Source of the DNA: Pseudomonas promysalinigenes
GTDB taxonomy: Bacteria > Pseudomonadota > Gammaproteobacteria > Pseudomonadales > Pseudomonadaceae
DNA: 64,000 nt
Reading direction: 5' to 3'
Assembly: GCF_014269025.2 (NCBI RefSeq)
Contig: NZ_CP077094.1
Location: 4,868,501 to 4,932,500, forward strand
Position 1 is the first letter of the stretch, and each line of letters begins with the position of its first letter. Under the pieces are notes generated by a model. It was not told where the DNA came from, did not search any database, and saw nothing but the letters and a program-made list of their open reading frames with translations. Positions 9,469 through 18,155 of this stretch are shown here, piece by piece. The position numbers and the translations under genes were made by a program.

Positions 9469-11686
9469 GGACCGGGTTGCTCAGGCGCTCCAGCAGGGTC
9501 GCCTGAACGCTGCGCGGGTTCTGGTTGCCGGTCGGGGTGCTACGCACATAGCGCCCGTCAGGCTGCAAGGTCCAAGCATGGGTGTTGTCGGTCAGGTAGC
9601 CTTCCAGCTCCTTCTTCACCCGCAACAGCAGTTTCTTGCCCTCTACCGGGAAGCAGGTCTCGACGCGCTTGTCGAGGTTGCGCTCCATCCAGTCGGCGCT
9701 GGACAGGTAGATTTGTTCCTCGCCGCCATTGAGGAAGTAGAACACCCGCGTGTGCTCAAGGAAGCGGCCGATAATCGAGCGCACCTGGATGTTGTGGGAA
9801 ACCCCCGCGATACCTGGGCGCAGGCAGCACATGCCGCGCACCACCAGGTCGATCTTCACGCCCGATTGGCTGGCCTTGTACAACGCTTTGATGACCTTGG
9901 CATCGGTCAACGAGTTGAACTTGGCGATGATGTGCGCAGGTTTGCCGTCCAGGGCGAACTGAGTCTCCCGGGCGATCATGTCGAGCATGCCTTTTTTCAG
10001 AGTGAATGGCGCATGCAGCAGTTTTTTCATGCGCAAGGTCTTGCCCATGCCGATCAGTTGGCTGAATAGCTTGCCGACGTCTTCGGTGAGGGCGTCGTCA
10101 GAGGTCAGCAGACTGTAGTCGGTGTACAGCCGCGCGTTCCCGGCATGGTAGTTACCGGTACCCAGATGCGCATAGCGCACGATCTCGCCCTGCTCGCGGC
10201 GCAGGATCAGCATCATCTTGGCGTGGGTCTTGAAGCCGACCACGCCGTAGATCACCACCGCACCGGCCGCTTGCAGACGGCTGGCCATCTGCAAGTTGGA
10301 CTCTTCATCAAAGCGTGCGCGCAGCTCGATCACCGCAGTGACCTCTTTACCGTTACGCGCTGCATCCACCAAGGCGTCGACGATTTCCGAGTTGGCCCCG
10401 GAGCGGTACAGCGTCTGGCGTACCGCAAGCACGTGCGGGTCCTTGGCAGCCTGGCGCAGCAGGTCGATCACGGGAGTGAACGACTCGAACGGGTGCATCA
10501 GCAGAATGTCCTGCTTGCCGATGACACTGAAGATGTTGTCGGCATTTTGCAGCAGCTTGGGAATTGCCGGGGTGAACGGCGTGTATTGCAGCTCTGGGTG
10601 GCTGTCCAGGCCCGTGATGCTGAACAGGCGGGTCAGGTTGACCGGGCCATTGACCTGGTAGAGCTCGCTCTCGCTCAAGCTGAACTGCTTCAACAGATAG
10701 TCCGACAGGTGTTTCGGACAGGTATCGGCCACCTCCAGGCGCACCGCATCACCGTAGCGGCGCGAGAACAGCTCACCGCGCAGGGCCCGGGCAAGGTCGT
10801 CGACCTCCTCCGAATCCAGCGCCAGGTCAGCGTTACGGGTCAGGCGGAACTGGTAGCAACCCTTGACCTTCATCCCCTGGAACAGATCATCGGCGTGGGC
10901 ATGGATCATCGACGACAGGAAGACGTAGTTGGCACCAGGGCCGCCGACCTCTTCAGGCACACGAATCACCCGTGGCAACAGGCGCGGGGCCGGGATGATC
11001 GCCAAGCCCGAGTCGCGGCCGAAAGCATCCACACCCTCGAGCTCGACGATGAAGTTCAGGCTTTTGTTCACCAGCAACGGGAACGGGTGGGTCGGGTCCA
11101 GGCCGATCGGGGTGATGATCGGTGCGATCTCGTCGCGGAAGTAGCGGCGCACCCAGGTCTTGAGCTTGGGCGTCCAGTAACGGCGGCGGATGAAGCGGAT
11201 CGCGTGTTTTTCCAGCTCCGGCAGCAGCACGTCATTGAGAATCGCGTACTGGCGCTCCACCTCGAAGTGCACCAACTCGCTGATGCGTGCCAGGGCCTGG
11301 TGCGGCTGCAAGCCGTCGGCGCCGGCCAGCTCACGGGCAAAGTTGATCTGCTTCTTCAGGCCGGCGACGCGGATCTCGAAGAACTCGTCGAGGTTGCTGG
11401 AGAAGATCAGCAGGAATTTGAGGCGTTCGAGCAGCGGATACGACTCGTCCAGCGCCTGCTCCAGCACGCGGATGTTGAATTGCAGCTGCGAAAGTTCGCG
11501 ATGAATGTACAGGCTGCTGTCGTCCAGGCTTGGTACGGCGATGGCCGGGGCAGGCGCTGCGGCCGGGGCTGCGGCTTCGACCACAGGCTCGGCAACCTCG
11601 GGCAGGTCCGGCGGGGTCTGCATCATCTCTTCGGGGACTGCCTGGGCGTCCTTGATCGCGACAGGGGTTAGCACTTCATTATTCAT
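9455..11686 (-). CDS. ppk: Polyphosphate kinase 1
   Basis: This 743-residue PPK1 makes polyphosphate from ATP reversibly. After a low-complexity Ala/Pro-rich N-terminal extension (~residues 20-55), the conserved domains follow: [18 protein letters not shown], the [17 protein letters not shown] segment, and the PLD-like catalytic halves with [13 protein letters not shown] and [11 protein letters not shown]. The His in KTHAKM is the expected phosphorylated residue, and the second half has [17 protein letters not shown]. The ATG at 11686 has AGGAA upstream. Its 3' end overlaps ppx, so synthesis and breakdown genes are convergent. A PhoB-box-like site and -10 lie upstream. Confidence 0.98.
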   Translation of the reverse strand: MNNEVLTPVAIKDAQAVPEEMMQTPPDLPEVAEPVVEAAAPAAAPAPAIAVPSLDDSSLYIHRELSQLQFNIRVLEQALDESYPLLERLKFLLIFSSNLDEFFEIRVAGLKKQINFARELAGADGLQPHQALARISELVHFEVERQYAILNDVLLPELEKHAIRFIRRRYWTPKLKTWVRRYFRDEIAPIITPIGLDPTHPFPLLVNKSLNFIVELEGVDAFGRDSGLAIIPAPRLLPRVIRVPEEVGGPGANYVFLSSMIHAHADDLFQGMKVKGCYQFRLTRNADLALDSEEVDDLARALRGELFSRRYGDAVRLEVADTCPKHLSDYLLKQFSLSESELYQVNGPVNLTRLFSITGLDSHPELQYTPFTPAIPKLLQNADNIFSVIGKQDILLMHPFESFTPVIDLLRQAAKDPHVLAVRQTLYRSGANSEIVDALVDAARNGKEVTAVIELRARFDEESNLQMASRLQAAGAVVIYGVVGFKTHAKMMLILRREQGEIVRYAHLGTGNYHAGNARLYTDYSLLTSDDALTEDVGKLFSQLIGMGKTLRMKKLLHAPFTLKKGMLDMIARETQFALDGKPAHIIAKFNSLTDAKVIKALYKASQSGVKIDLVVRGMCCLRPGIAGVSHNIQVRSIIGRFLEHTRVFYFLNGGEEQIYLSSADWMERNLDKRVETCFPVEGKKLLLRVKKELEGYLTDNTHAWTLQPDGRYVRSTPTGNQNPRSVQATLLERLSNPVLNVR

Positions 11687-11731
11687 CTGACGTTCCTGAG
11701 GACGTTAACGCCCTATGATCAATTGAGCGGC

Positions 11732-11765
11732 AAGATAAGCGTCCATTATGACGGCTGTGTGACAG
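11732..11765 (-). promoter_or_regulatory. ppk: Candidate PhoB-dependent promoter of ppk
   Basis: On the minus strand CTGTCAC-ACAG-CCGTCAT (11765 to 11748) forms two direct repeats, each 6/7 to CTGTCAT, with a 4-base spacer. Ten bases further is TATCTT (11737 to 11732), a fair -10 at the spacing seen in Pho-regulated promoters. The start codon is about 45 bases beyond. Confidence 0.65.
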
Positions 11766-11899
11766 CTTCGCGCAAGGCGCGACTTGAAGCTGTCGGTATT
11801 GTCTGTGTAGGAAATGTTCACGTCGAGACACATTTGGACACTTTCCCGAACGCGCGCGAAGGGGTAGGCTGCGCGTTCATTTCGCCAGCACCTCAGAAA

Positions 11900-12544
11900 A
11901 TGCTCCAACAATTCCTGCAGGATTTCGGCTACTTTGCCCTTTTTCTAGGCACCTTCTTCGAAGGCGAGACCATTTTGGTACTTGCAGGGTTCCTCGCGTT
12001 CCGCGAATACATGGACATCAAGCTGGTGGTGTTGGTGGCCTTTTGCGGCAGCTACGCTGGCGATCAGCTGTGGTATTTCATGGGCCGGCGCCACGGGCGC
12101 AAGATCCTCGCGCGCAAGCCGCGCTGGCAAGCCATGGGTGACCGTGCGCTGGAGCATATCCGTCGCCATCCGGACATCTGGGTGCTGAGCTTTCGCTTCG
12201 TCTACGGCCTGCGCACGGTCATGCCGGTAGCCATCGGCCTGTCCGGTTACTCGCCGCGCCGTTACTTGCTGCTCAACGGTATAGGTGCCGCAGTCTGGGC
12301 GTTGGCGCTGGGCCTTGCCGCCTACCATTTTGGCGCCATCCTCGAAGGCATGCTGGGCAGCATCAAGAAGTACGAGCTATGGGTGCTCGGCGCCCTGCTG
12401 TTGCTGGGCATCCTGCTGTGGTTGCGCCGGCGCTTTCGGACCCTGCGCGCCGAGCGCCGCGCTGCGGCACAAGAGCAGGCCGACAACGCTGAGCAGCAAG
12501 TAGCCGCCCAGAAGCAGCCAGAACACGGGCAAGACCACCGCTAA
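11900..12544 (+). CDS. DedA family membrane protein
   Basis: This 214-residue inner-membrane protein has the DedA/SNARE-associated domain: LFLGTFFEGETILVLAGFLAF near the N-terminus, then CGSYAGDQLWYFMGRRHGRKIL with the G-D-x-x-W/Y-Y-x-x-G-R motif. The conserved SFRFVYGLRTVMPVAIGLSGYSPRRYLLLNGIGAAVW follows. Family members act in membrane lipid flipping (undecaprenyl phosphate or phosphatidylethanolamine) and proton-motive-force homeostasis. The last ~45 residues are a polar Arg/Gln/Ala-rich tail. Its coding sequence lies antisense to the end of the desaturase gene for 168 bp. The ATG at 11900 gives the conserved N-terminus MLQQFLQDFGY; the open frame upstream lacks similarity. Confidence 0.93.
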   Translation: MLQQFLQDFGYFALFLGTFFEGETILVLAGFLAFREYMDIKLVVLVAFCGSYAGDQLWYFMGRRHGRKILARKPRWQAMGDRALEHIRRHPDIWVLSFRFVYGLRTVMPVAIGLSGYSPRRYLLLNGIGAAVWALALGLAAYHFGAILEGMLGSIKKYELWVLGALLLLGILLWLRRRFRTLRAERRAAAQEQADNAEQQVAAQKQPEHGQDHR

Positions 12545-13672
12545 CCCCAGGGTGGCGGCCAGGTATAGCGCCGGCGCCAACGTGAGCAAGCGCACCAACT
12601 CCAGGCCCAGTGCCCACGGCCGATTTTCCAGTGCCGCGCCCAACACGAACAAACCAAAGGCCATCAGCGCCCAGCCCAACACCAGAGCGGCAAGGGGTAC
12701 GCGTTCGGCCACCTCCATCAAGTAGCTGCCCAAAGCGATGTAAGCCAAGAACTGCACCGCAACGTACACCTGCCACGCCCGGCCCAGTGCTACTTCGAAC
12801 TTGTGGAACAACGCCAGGTTCTGCTGAGCCTGTGGATAAGCGGCCGCGACATCGGCCGGACGCCAGCCAGTGGGCATGAACCAGATACGTAGCTTGTCTT
12901 GCCAACGGCGTGTACGGCGGGCATCGCTGCACAGTTGAGCATAGAACTGCAGGTTCGCCCACAACGGGTTCCAACTGGCCAAGGGCGTGGTCACACCGAA
13001 CACCACCGGTTCGTGCGGGTCTTCTTCCTTGAAGGTGCCAAACAGACGGTCCCAGATAATGAACACACCGCCATAGTTGCGATCCAAGTAAGCAGGATTC
13101 TGCGCATGGTGAACGCGATGGTTGGACGGCGTGATCAACACCCACTCAAGCCAACCGAGCTTGGGAATGTGGCGGGTATGTACCCAGAACTGGTACAGCA
13201 GGTTCAGCGACGCCACGGTGACAAACACCACAGGTGGCACGCCAAGCAACGCCATGGGCCGATAAAAGATCCAAGAAAAAAGGAAGCCGCTACTGGTCTG
13301 GCGCAGCGCGGTGGTGAGGTTGTACTCCTCGCTTTGGTGATGGACCGAATGCGCCGCCCACAGCACGTTACGTTCATGGCCCAGGCGATGCAGCCAGTAG
13401 TAGCAAAGGTCATACAGGACGAAGGCCAGCAGCCACACCCAGCCGCTGTTCTGGGGCAGGCGCAGTACCGCCAGATGCTCCCAGGCCAGTGCATAGCTCA
13501 GCAGCCCTACACCTTTGGTCAACAAGCCGGTGGTGGTGGACAGCGCACCGGTACTGAGGCTGTTGATCGAGTCGGCCAGGGTGAAGTTGCTTTGCTGGCG
13601 CACACGGTCGGCGAGCAGCTCCAGCGCAATCAACACGAAGAAGAACGGCACGGCCAGCAGAATCAGATCCAT
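12377..13672 (-). CDS. Sterol desaturase / fatty acid hydroxylase family membrane protein
   Basis: This 431-residue integral membrane protein has the three His boxes of the non-haem di-iron hydroxylases: HRLGH, HSVHH and HRVHH, within ~residues 95-190, flanked by hydrophobic helices. A second half (~280-410) has several membrane segments of unknown role. Family members hydroxylate or desaturate lipids; this substrate cannot be inferred. The ATG at 13672 follows GAGAG by 8 bases; a TTG two codons earlier is possible. The C-terminal 56 codons, including the last membrane segment (LLLGGYLLLSVVGLLL) and a Gln/Pro tail, are antisense to dedA. Confidence 0.9.
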   Translation of the reverse strand: MDLILLAVPFFFVLIALELLADRVRQQSNFTLADSINSLSTGALSTTTGLLTKGVGLLSYALAWEHLAVLRLPQNSGWVWLLAFVLYDLCYYWLHRLGHERNVLWAAHSVHHQSEEYNLTTALRQTSSGFLFSWIFYRPMALLGVPPVVFVTVASLNLLYQFWVHTRHIPKLGWLEWVLITPSNHRVHHAQNPAYLDRNYGGVFIIWDRLFGTFKEEDPHEPVVFGVTTPLASWNPLWANLQFYAQLCSDARRTRRWQDKLRIWFMPTGWRPADVAAAYPQAQQNLALFHKFEVALGRAWQVYVAVQFLAYIALGSYLMEVAERVPLAALVLGWALMAFGLFVLGAALENRPWALGLELVRLLTLAPALYLAATLGLAVVLPVFWLLLGGYLLLSVVGLLLCRSAALGAQGPKAPAQPQQDAQQQQGAEHP

Positions 13673-13785
13673 GGGCAACGCTCTCGTAGTTCATTCACAC
13701 AGAGTAGGACGCGCCCCCAGTAATCCCTATGGCCACATCTGCCAAACTAAGGGACATTTAGCACCTCGAAAATGGAGTAATGAGC

Positions 13786-14451
13786 ATGACCAAGAAAGTA
13801 GCGGTGATTCTTTCCGGCTGTGGGGTGTACGACGGTGCCGAAATCCACGAAAGCGTGATCACCCTGCTGCGCTTAGACCAGCGCGGTGCGCAGGTGCAGT
13901 GCTTTGCGCCCAACGTTGCGCAGATGCACGTGATCGACCACCTGACCGGTCAGGAAATGCCCGAGTCACGCAATGTGCTGACTGAATCTGCGCGCATCGC
14001 CCGTGGGGAGGTCAAAGATATTCGCCAAGCCAGGGCCGAGGACTTCGACGCGCTGATTGTGCCGGGCGGCTTTGGGGCTGCGAAGAATCTGTCCGACTTT
14101 GCCGTACAAGGCGCGGAATGTACCGTGAATCCGGAGGTGCTGGCGCTGGCCGAAGCCTTTGCCGAAGCGTGCAAACCAGTCGGTTTGATCTGTATCTCGC
14201 CTGCATTAGCGGCGAAGATCTATGGCCCAGGTGTGGTCTGCACCATCGGCAATGACGAAGGCACCGCAGCGGCTGTGGAAAAAATGGGCGCCAAGCACGA
14301 GCAGTGCGATGTGCACGACATCGTCGAAGACACCCAGCGCAAGCTGGTGACCACCCCTGCCTACATGGTCGCCACGTCGATCAGCGAAGCAGCCAGTGGT
14401 ATCTACAAGCTGGTTGACCGAGTGCTGGAACTGACCCACGAAGGGGAGTGA
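13786..14451 (+). CDS. elbB: ElbB-type glyoxalase / DJ-1-like protein
   Basis: This 221-residue DJ-1/PfpI superfamily protein starts MTKKVAVILSGCGVYDGAEIHESV, closely resembling E. coli ElbB (formerly 'isoprenoid biosynthesis protein with amidotransferase-like domain'). The nucleophile-elbow Cys lies in GLICISPALAAKI, and IVPGGFGAAKNLSDFA precedes it. ElbB has weak glyoxalase activity; its physiological role is unclear. I prefer the ATG at 13786 because GGAG (13774-13777) is 8 bases away; the ATG at 13780 is only 2 bases from it. Its stop abuts the stop of the convergent yaiI gene with no gap. Confidence 0.92.
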   Translation: MTKKVAVILSGCGVYDGAEIHESVITLLRLDQRGAQVQCFAPNVAQMHVIDHLTGQEMPESRNVLTESARIARGEVKDIRQARAEDFDALIVPGGFGAAKNLSDFAVQGAECTVNPEVLALAEAFAEACKPVGLICISPALAAKIYGPGVVCTIGNDEGTAAAVEKMGAKHEQCDVHDIVEDTQRKLVTTPAYMVATSISEAASGIYKLVDRVLELTHEGE

Positions 14452-14904
14452 TCAGCCCCTACTCAGGCGGGTAAGAATTCGGTCCAAGGCATTGGCGAAC
14501 GCCTGCTTTTCGCGTTCGCCATAGGGCGCCTGCCCGCCCCCGACCTGGCCCTGCTCACGCAATTCGGTGAACAGGTTACGCACCGCCAGGCGCTCGCCCA
14601 TGTTGCGTTCATCGAACTCGCGGCCACGCGGGTCCAGGGCGGCCACCCCCTTCTTGATCAGGCGGTCAGCCAGCGGCACGTCGCTGCAGATCACCAGTTC
14701 ACCAGGCACGGCGTGCTCGACCAGATAATCGTCGGCGGCGTCCATGCCGCTAGGGACCACGATCAGGCGCACGATCGCGAAGGCCGGCTTGGCTACGGCC
14801 TGGCCGGCCACCATCACTACCTCCAGCTGGCGCTTGAGGGCGAATTTGACGATCAGGTCCTTGGCTGCCTTTGGGCAGGCGTCGGCGTCGATCCAGATGC
14901 GCAT
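14452..14904 (-). CDS. YaiI/YqxD family protein (UPF0178)
   Basis: This 150-residue protein has the family start MRIWIDADACPKAAKDLIVKFA. Conserved acidic motifs follow (VPSGMDAADDYLVEHAVPGELVICSDVPLADRLIKKG and LDPRGREFDERNMGERL). The fold is NYN/PIN-like, so a nuclease role has been suggested, but none is established. An in-frame ATG at 14922 would add six residues; spacing from AGGAG is 10 bases for that one and no better for 14904, so the start is uncertain. The two convergent stop codons share the palindrome TGATCA with elbB. Confidence 0.88.
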   Translation of the reverse strand: MRIWIDADACPKAAKDLIVKFALKRQLEVVMVAGQAVAKPAFAIVRLIVVPSGMDAADDYLVEHAVPGELVICSDVPLADRLIKKGVAALDPRGREFDERNMGERLAVRNLFTELREQGQVGGGQAPYGEREKQAFANALDRILTRLSRG

Positions 14905-14934
14905 TGTTTTAGATACCTTCATGACTGCGCCAGC

Positions 14935-14968
14935 TCCTTCGCGGGTGACCCGCCCAGCAGGACTGCGC
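14935..14968. repeat. REP-type palindrome
   Basis: CTCCTTCGCGGGTGACCCGCCC matches the core of the other REP-type units in the window. It lies just upstream of the yaiI gene and may fall within its mRNA leader. Confidence 0.6.
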
Positions 14969-15035
14969 ATGCTTTTAGACCAGCGCCAACCTACAGAAGC
15001 GGCGTTAACCGCGAAGATGCCAGCAGTCTCAACCT

Positions 15036-16943
15036 TCAAACCACAGCCCGGCGCTTTTCGGCCAGGCGACTGCGGCCATACAACACCACAATGGCCAGCA
15101 ATGCCACTGCCTGAGCACTGAGTGAATACACGTCAGGGTGAATACCCAGCCAGTCGAACTCGAAGAACGCCATCGGCCGCGTGCCCAGCACGCCCGCCTC
15201 TTGCAGCGCTTTCACGCCATGCCCGGCGAAAACCACCGACAAGGCACACAGCAGCCCTGCGTTGATGCTGAAGAACAACGACAATGGCAGCTTCGCCGAG
15301 CCGCGCAAAATAACCCAGGCAAGGCCTACCAGCAGCACCATCGCCGTGGCGCCGCCCGCCAGCACCGCTTGATGCCCAGCAGGGCCAGCCTGCAGCCACA
15401 GGGTTTCGTAGAACAGAATTACCTCGAACAGCTCACGGTACACAGAGAAGAACGCCAGCACGGCGAAGCCAAAGCGCCCCCCTCCACTGACCAGGCTGCT
15501 CTTGATGTAATCCTGCCAGGCAGCGGCATGCCGACGGTCGTGCATCCACACGCCCAGCCACAGCACCATCACGCTGGCGAACAAAGCGGTGCTACCTTCC
15601 AGCAGTTCGCGCTGAGCGCCACCAACGTCGATCACATAGGCAGCCACAGCCCAGGTGGCGAAGCCTGCAACCAAAGCCAAGGCCCAGCCGATGTTAACGC
15701 TGCGCATGGCCGAGTGCTGGCCGGTATTGCGCAGGAAGGCCAGAATTGCAGCCAGCACCAAAATGGCCTCAAGGCCTTCACGCAGCAGGATCAGCAGGCC
15801 GGAGACGAAGCTCAGGGACCAGCTCAGGCCATCGCTACCCAGCAGCTTGGCGGCTTGGTCGAGCTTGGCCTTGGCTGCAGCCAGACGCTGCTCGGCCTGG
15901 GCCACGGGCAACCCATCCTGCAGCGACTGGCGGTAGGCCATCAGGGCTCTTTCGGTACTTTTACGCGCGTCGGTGTCGATGTTGTCCAACGAGCTCTCGA
16001 CCAGTTCGAAGCCTTCAAGGTAAGCCGCTACCGAGAGGTCGTAAGCCTGGTCATGGTCGCCCGCACGGTACGCCGCCAGGCTCTTGTCCAGGGTACTGGC
16101 GGTATATTCAAGCAACTGCGCCGGGCCGCGTTTGACCTGGGGCGGCTGAGCGCGCTGGGCGCGGAACGCTTCCAGGGCAGCAGCGCCCTCAGCGGCGGCG
16201 ATTTCGGCAGGGGTCTGGCGGGCCAGGTCGGCGATGTTCCAGGTCTTAGCGCCCTTGGCCGCTTCTGGCTTGGCGCTGAAGCTGGCGATGTAGGCCGCCA
16301 CGTCCCACCGCTGGCGTTCGTCGAGCTGGTCAGCGAACGATGGCATTTCGGTACCGTCGATCCCCAACGCCAACGTGTTGTAAAGGTCGAAAAGGCTCAG
16401 TTGATCCATGCGTTCAGTGTTACGCAGATTCGCTGGCGGGGGCTCCAGGCCTACCCCAGCAGGGCCATCACCGGCGCCGCTGGTGCCATGGCAGATGGCG
16501 CAGTTCTGCGCATACAGCGCAGCGCCTCGGGCAGCGTCCGGGGTGATGACGGGAGCCTGGCTGACCTCGTAGGCCACCGCCAGGCGCGCGCCCAACAGGC
16601 GTGCCTGCTTGGCCACCGCCGGGCCGTCCTGGCGCTGATCGATGGCTTGGCGCAACTCTTGTACGCCTTGCTGCAAACCGGCGTGCTCAGGGTTGTCCGG
16701 CAGGCCTTCGATCAAGTCCGCCAGCACACTGCTGAATTCCTGCTGCTCACGGTATTCGCCATCATCGACCACCTTGCCGTTGGCAACGGTTGGGGGGTAG
16801 TCGGCACCGATGTAATCCAGCAGATGCAGGGCCTTGGCGGCTTCGGCGGGGGCTTGGGCCTGCGCCTGGGCGCTGCATAACGCCAGCACCGGGCCAAGCA
16901 ATACGGCCGGCAGCCAGGCGAGCAGACGGGAACGGGTTTTCAT
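15036..16943 (-). CDS. Cytochrome c / FTR1 iron permease fusion protein
   Basis: This 635-residue protein joins two modules. After a signal peptide (residues 1-30) and a helical periplasmic region, a class I cytochrome c domain has CAICH at 148-152 and a likely Met ligand near 200 (GTEMPSF). From ~375 onward is an FTR1/EfeU-type permease of about seven membrane helices. It has two iron-handling motifs, REGLE (388-392) and RELFE (503-507). The arrangement suggests that the cytochrome handles electrons for Fe(II)/Fe(III) conversion coupled to uptake. No EfeO or EfeB partner is adjacent. The ATG at 16943 starts MKTRSRLL; an upstream in-frame start at 16976 would mask the signal peptide. I looked for a Fur box upstream and found none. 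Confidence 0.9.
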   Translation of the reverse strand: MKTRSRLLAWLPAVLLGPVLALCSAQAQAQAPAEAAKALHLLDYIGADYPPTVANGKVVDDGEYREQQEFSSVLADLIEGLPDNPEHAGLQQGVQELRQAIDQRQDGPAVAKQARLLGARLAVAYEVSQAPVITPDAARGAALYAQNCAICHGTSGAGDGPAGVGLEPPPANLRNTERMDQLSLFDLYNTLALGIDGTEMPSFADQLDERQRWDVAAYIASFSAKPEAAKGAKTWNIADLARQTPAEIAAAEGAAALEAFRAQRAQPPQVKRGPAQLLEYTASTLDKSLAAYRAGDHDQAYDLSVAAYLEGFELVESSLDNIDTDARKSTERALMAYRQSLQDGLPVAQAEQRLAAAKAKLDQAAKLLGSDGLSWSLSFVSGLLILLREGLEAILVLAAILAFLRNTGQHSAMRSVNIGWALALVAGFATWAVAAYVIDVGGAQRELLEGSTALFASVMVLWLGVWMHDRRHAAAWQDYIKSSLVSGGGRFGFAVLAFFSVYRELFEVILFYETLWLQAGPAGHQAVLAGGATAMVLLVGLAWVILRGSAKLPLSLFFSINAGLLCALSVVFAGHGVKALQEAGVLGTRPMAFFEFDWLGIHPDVYSLSAQAVALLAIVVLYGRSRLAEKRRAVV

Positions 16944-17191
16944 GGCCAGTCTCGGAGGGAATGCGAAAGAGAACATTGTTCACTTCCACTTTGCTTCTCT
17001 CAAGGGCCGAGATCGTATTTCATGAAAAATCTTGCGACAAATCAGATGAACTGAAAGGCGACAAAAGCGTGAACGGGTTGAAGCTGGTCTGTCCTCGCCA
17101 TCACGCGAATAAAGCAAGGCTACTTAAATCACCCCCTTGACGGCGTTAGACTGACCAAATTGCCTACAACGTTCCAATTGGAGAACGCTCA

Positions 17192-18103
17192 TTGGAAGAC
17201 CTCAACTCGCTCTACTACTTCACCCAAGTCGTCGAGCACGGTGGTTTTGCACCGGCCGGGCGGGCGCTGGACATGCCAAAGTCCAAGCTCAGCCGGCGCA
17301 TCGCTGACCTTGAGGAGCGCCTGGGCGTGCGGCTGCTGCACCGCACCAGCCGCCATTGTTCATTGACCGAGATCGGCCAGGCCTACTACAACCGCTGCCT
17401 GGCCATGCGCGTGGAGGCCGAAGGCGCTGCCGAGATCATCGAACGCAACCGCAGCGAGCCGCGCGGGCTGGTGCGCATCAGTTGCCCAACCACCCTGCTC
17501 AATGCCTGGGTCGGGCCGATGCTGACCCGCTACATGCTCAAGTACCCGCAGGTGGAGCTGTTCATCGAGAGCACCAACCGGCGCGTAGACCTGCTGCACG
17601 AGGGCTTCGACATTGCGCTGCGGGTGCGCTTTCCGCCGCTTGAAAACACCGACATGGTGATGAAAGTGCTAAGCAATAGCACCCAGTGCCTGGTCGGGCA
17701 CCCGCGCTTGCTGGCTGAACTGCCCGAAGGCTTCGTGCCGCAGCAACTGGGCACGCTGCCTAGCGTTCACTGGGGCGGGGCGCAGCGGGAGTACCAGTGG
17801 GAATTGTTCCAGGGCGAGGCCAATAGCCGCAGCATTGTCATCGCGCACACCCCGCGCATGGTCACCGACGACCTGTTCGCCTTGCGTCACTTCGTGCTGG
17901 CCGGTGTGGGCATCGCCCACTTGCCAACGGTGGCCGTGCGCGAGGACCTGGCGGCGGGCCGCCTGGTGGAGCTGTTGCCAGGCTGGCACCCGCGCTGCGG
18001 CATCGTCCATGCGATCTTCCCATCGCGGCGGGGCTTGCTGCCTTCGGTGCGGGCACTGATCGATCACCTGGCCGAAGAATTCGCCCTCAGCGACATGGCT
18101 TGA
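17192..18103 (+). CDS. LysR family transcriptional regulator
   Basis: This 303-residue regulator has an N-terminal winged helix-turn-helix (LNSLYYFTQVVEHGGFAPAG..SKLSRRIADLEERLGVRLLHRTSR, residues 4-54) and a C-terminal substrate-binding-like effector domain. It starts with TTG at 17192, since GGAG lies 8 bases upstream and no in-frame ATG or GTG precedes it. It converges with the amidohydrolase gene. It could control the enzyme cluster at 18-22 kb, but that is positional inference only. Confidence 0.9.
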   Translation: MEDLNSLYYFTQVVEHGGFAPAGRALDMPKSKLSRRIADLEERLGVRLLHRTSRHCSLTEIGQAYYNRCLAMRVEAEGAAEIIERNRSEPRGLVRISCPTTLLNAWVGPMLTRYMLKYPQVELFIESTNRRVDLLHEGFDIALRVRFPPLENTDMVMKVLSNSTQCLVGHPRLLAELPEGFVPQQLGTLPSVHWGGAQREYQWELFQGEANSRSIVIAHTPRMVTDDLFALRHFVLAGVGIAHLPTVAVREDLAAGRLVELLPGWHPRCGIVHAIFPSRRGLLPSVRALIDHLAEEFALSDMA

Positions 18104-18123
18104 AAAGGCTGGCAGAACGCAAA

Positions 18124-18143
18124 GGGGGCCGGTGAAGGCCCCC
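18124..18143. terminator. Hairpin between LysR and amidohydrolase genes
   Basis: GGGGGCC and GGCCCCC pair over a GGTGAA loop between two convergent stop codons. A short T-run exists only on the minus strand. It probably serves both genes. Confidence 0.6.
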
Positions 18144-18155
18144 ACTACCACTGGT

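Noticed and set aside
10145..11671. 508-codon open frame antisense to ppk
   Set aside because: Gln/His/Arg-rich shadow of ppk without motifs.
15138..16880. 580-codon open frame antisense to the iron permease
   Set aside because: Composition of a shadow frame; the opposite strand has signal peptide, haem and FTR1 motifs.
16944..17190. Fur box upstream of the FTR1 fusion
   Set aside because: No palindrome close to the Fur consensus was found in this gap.
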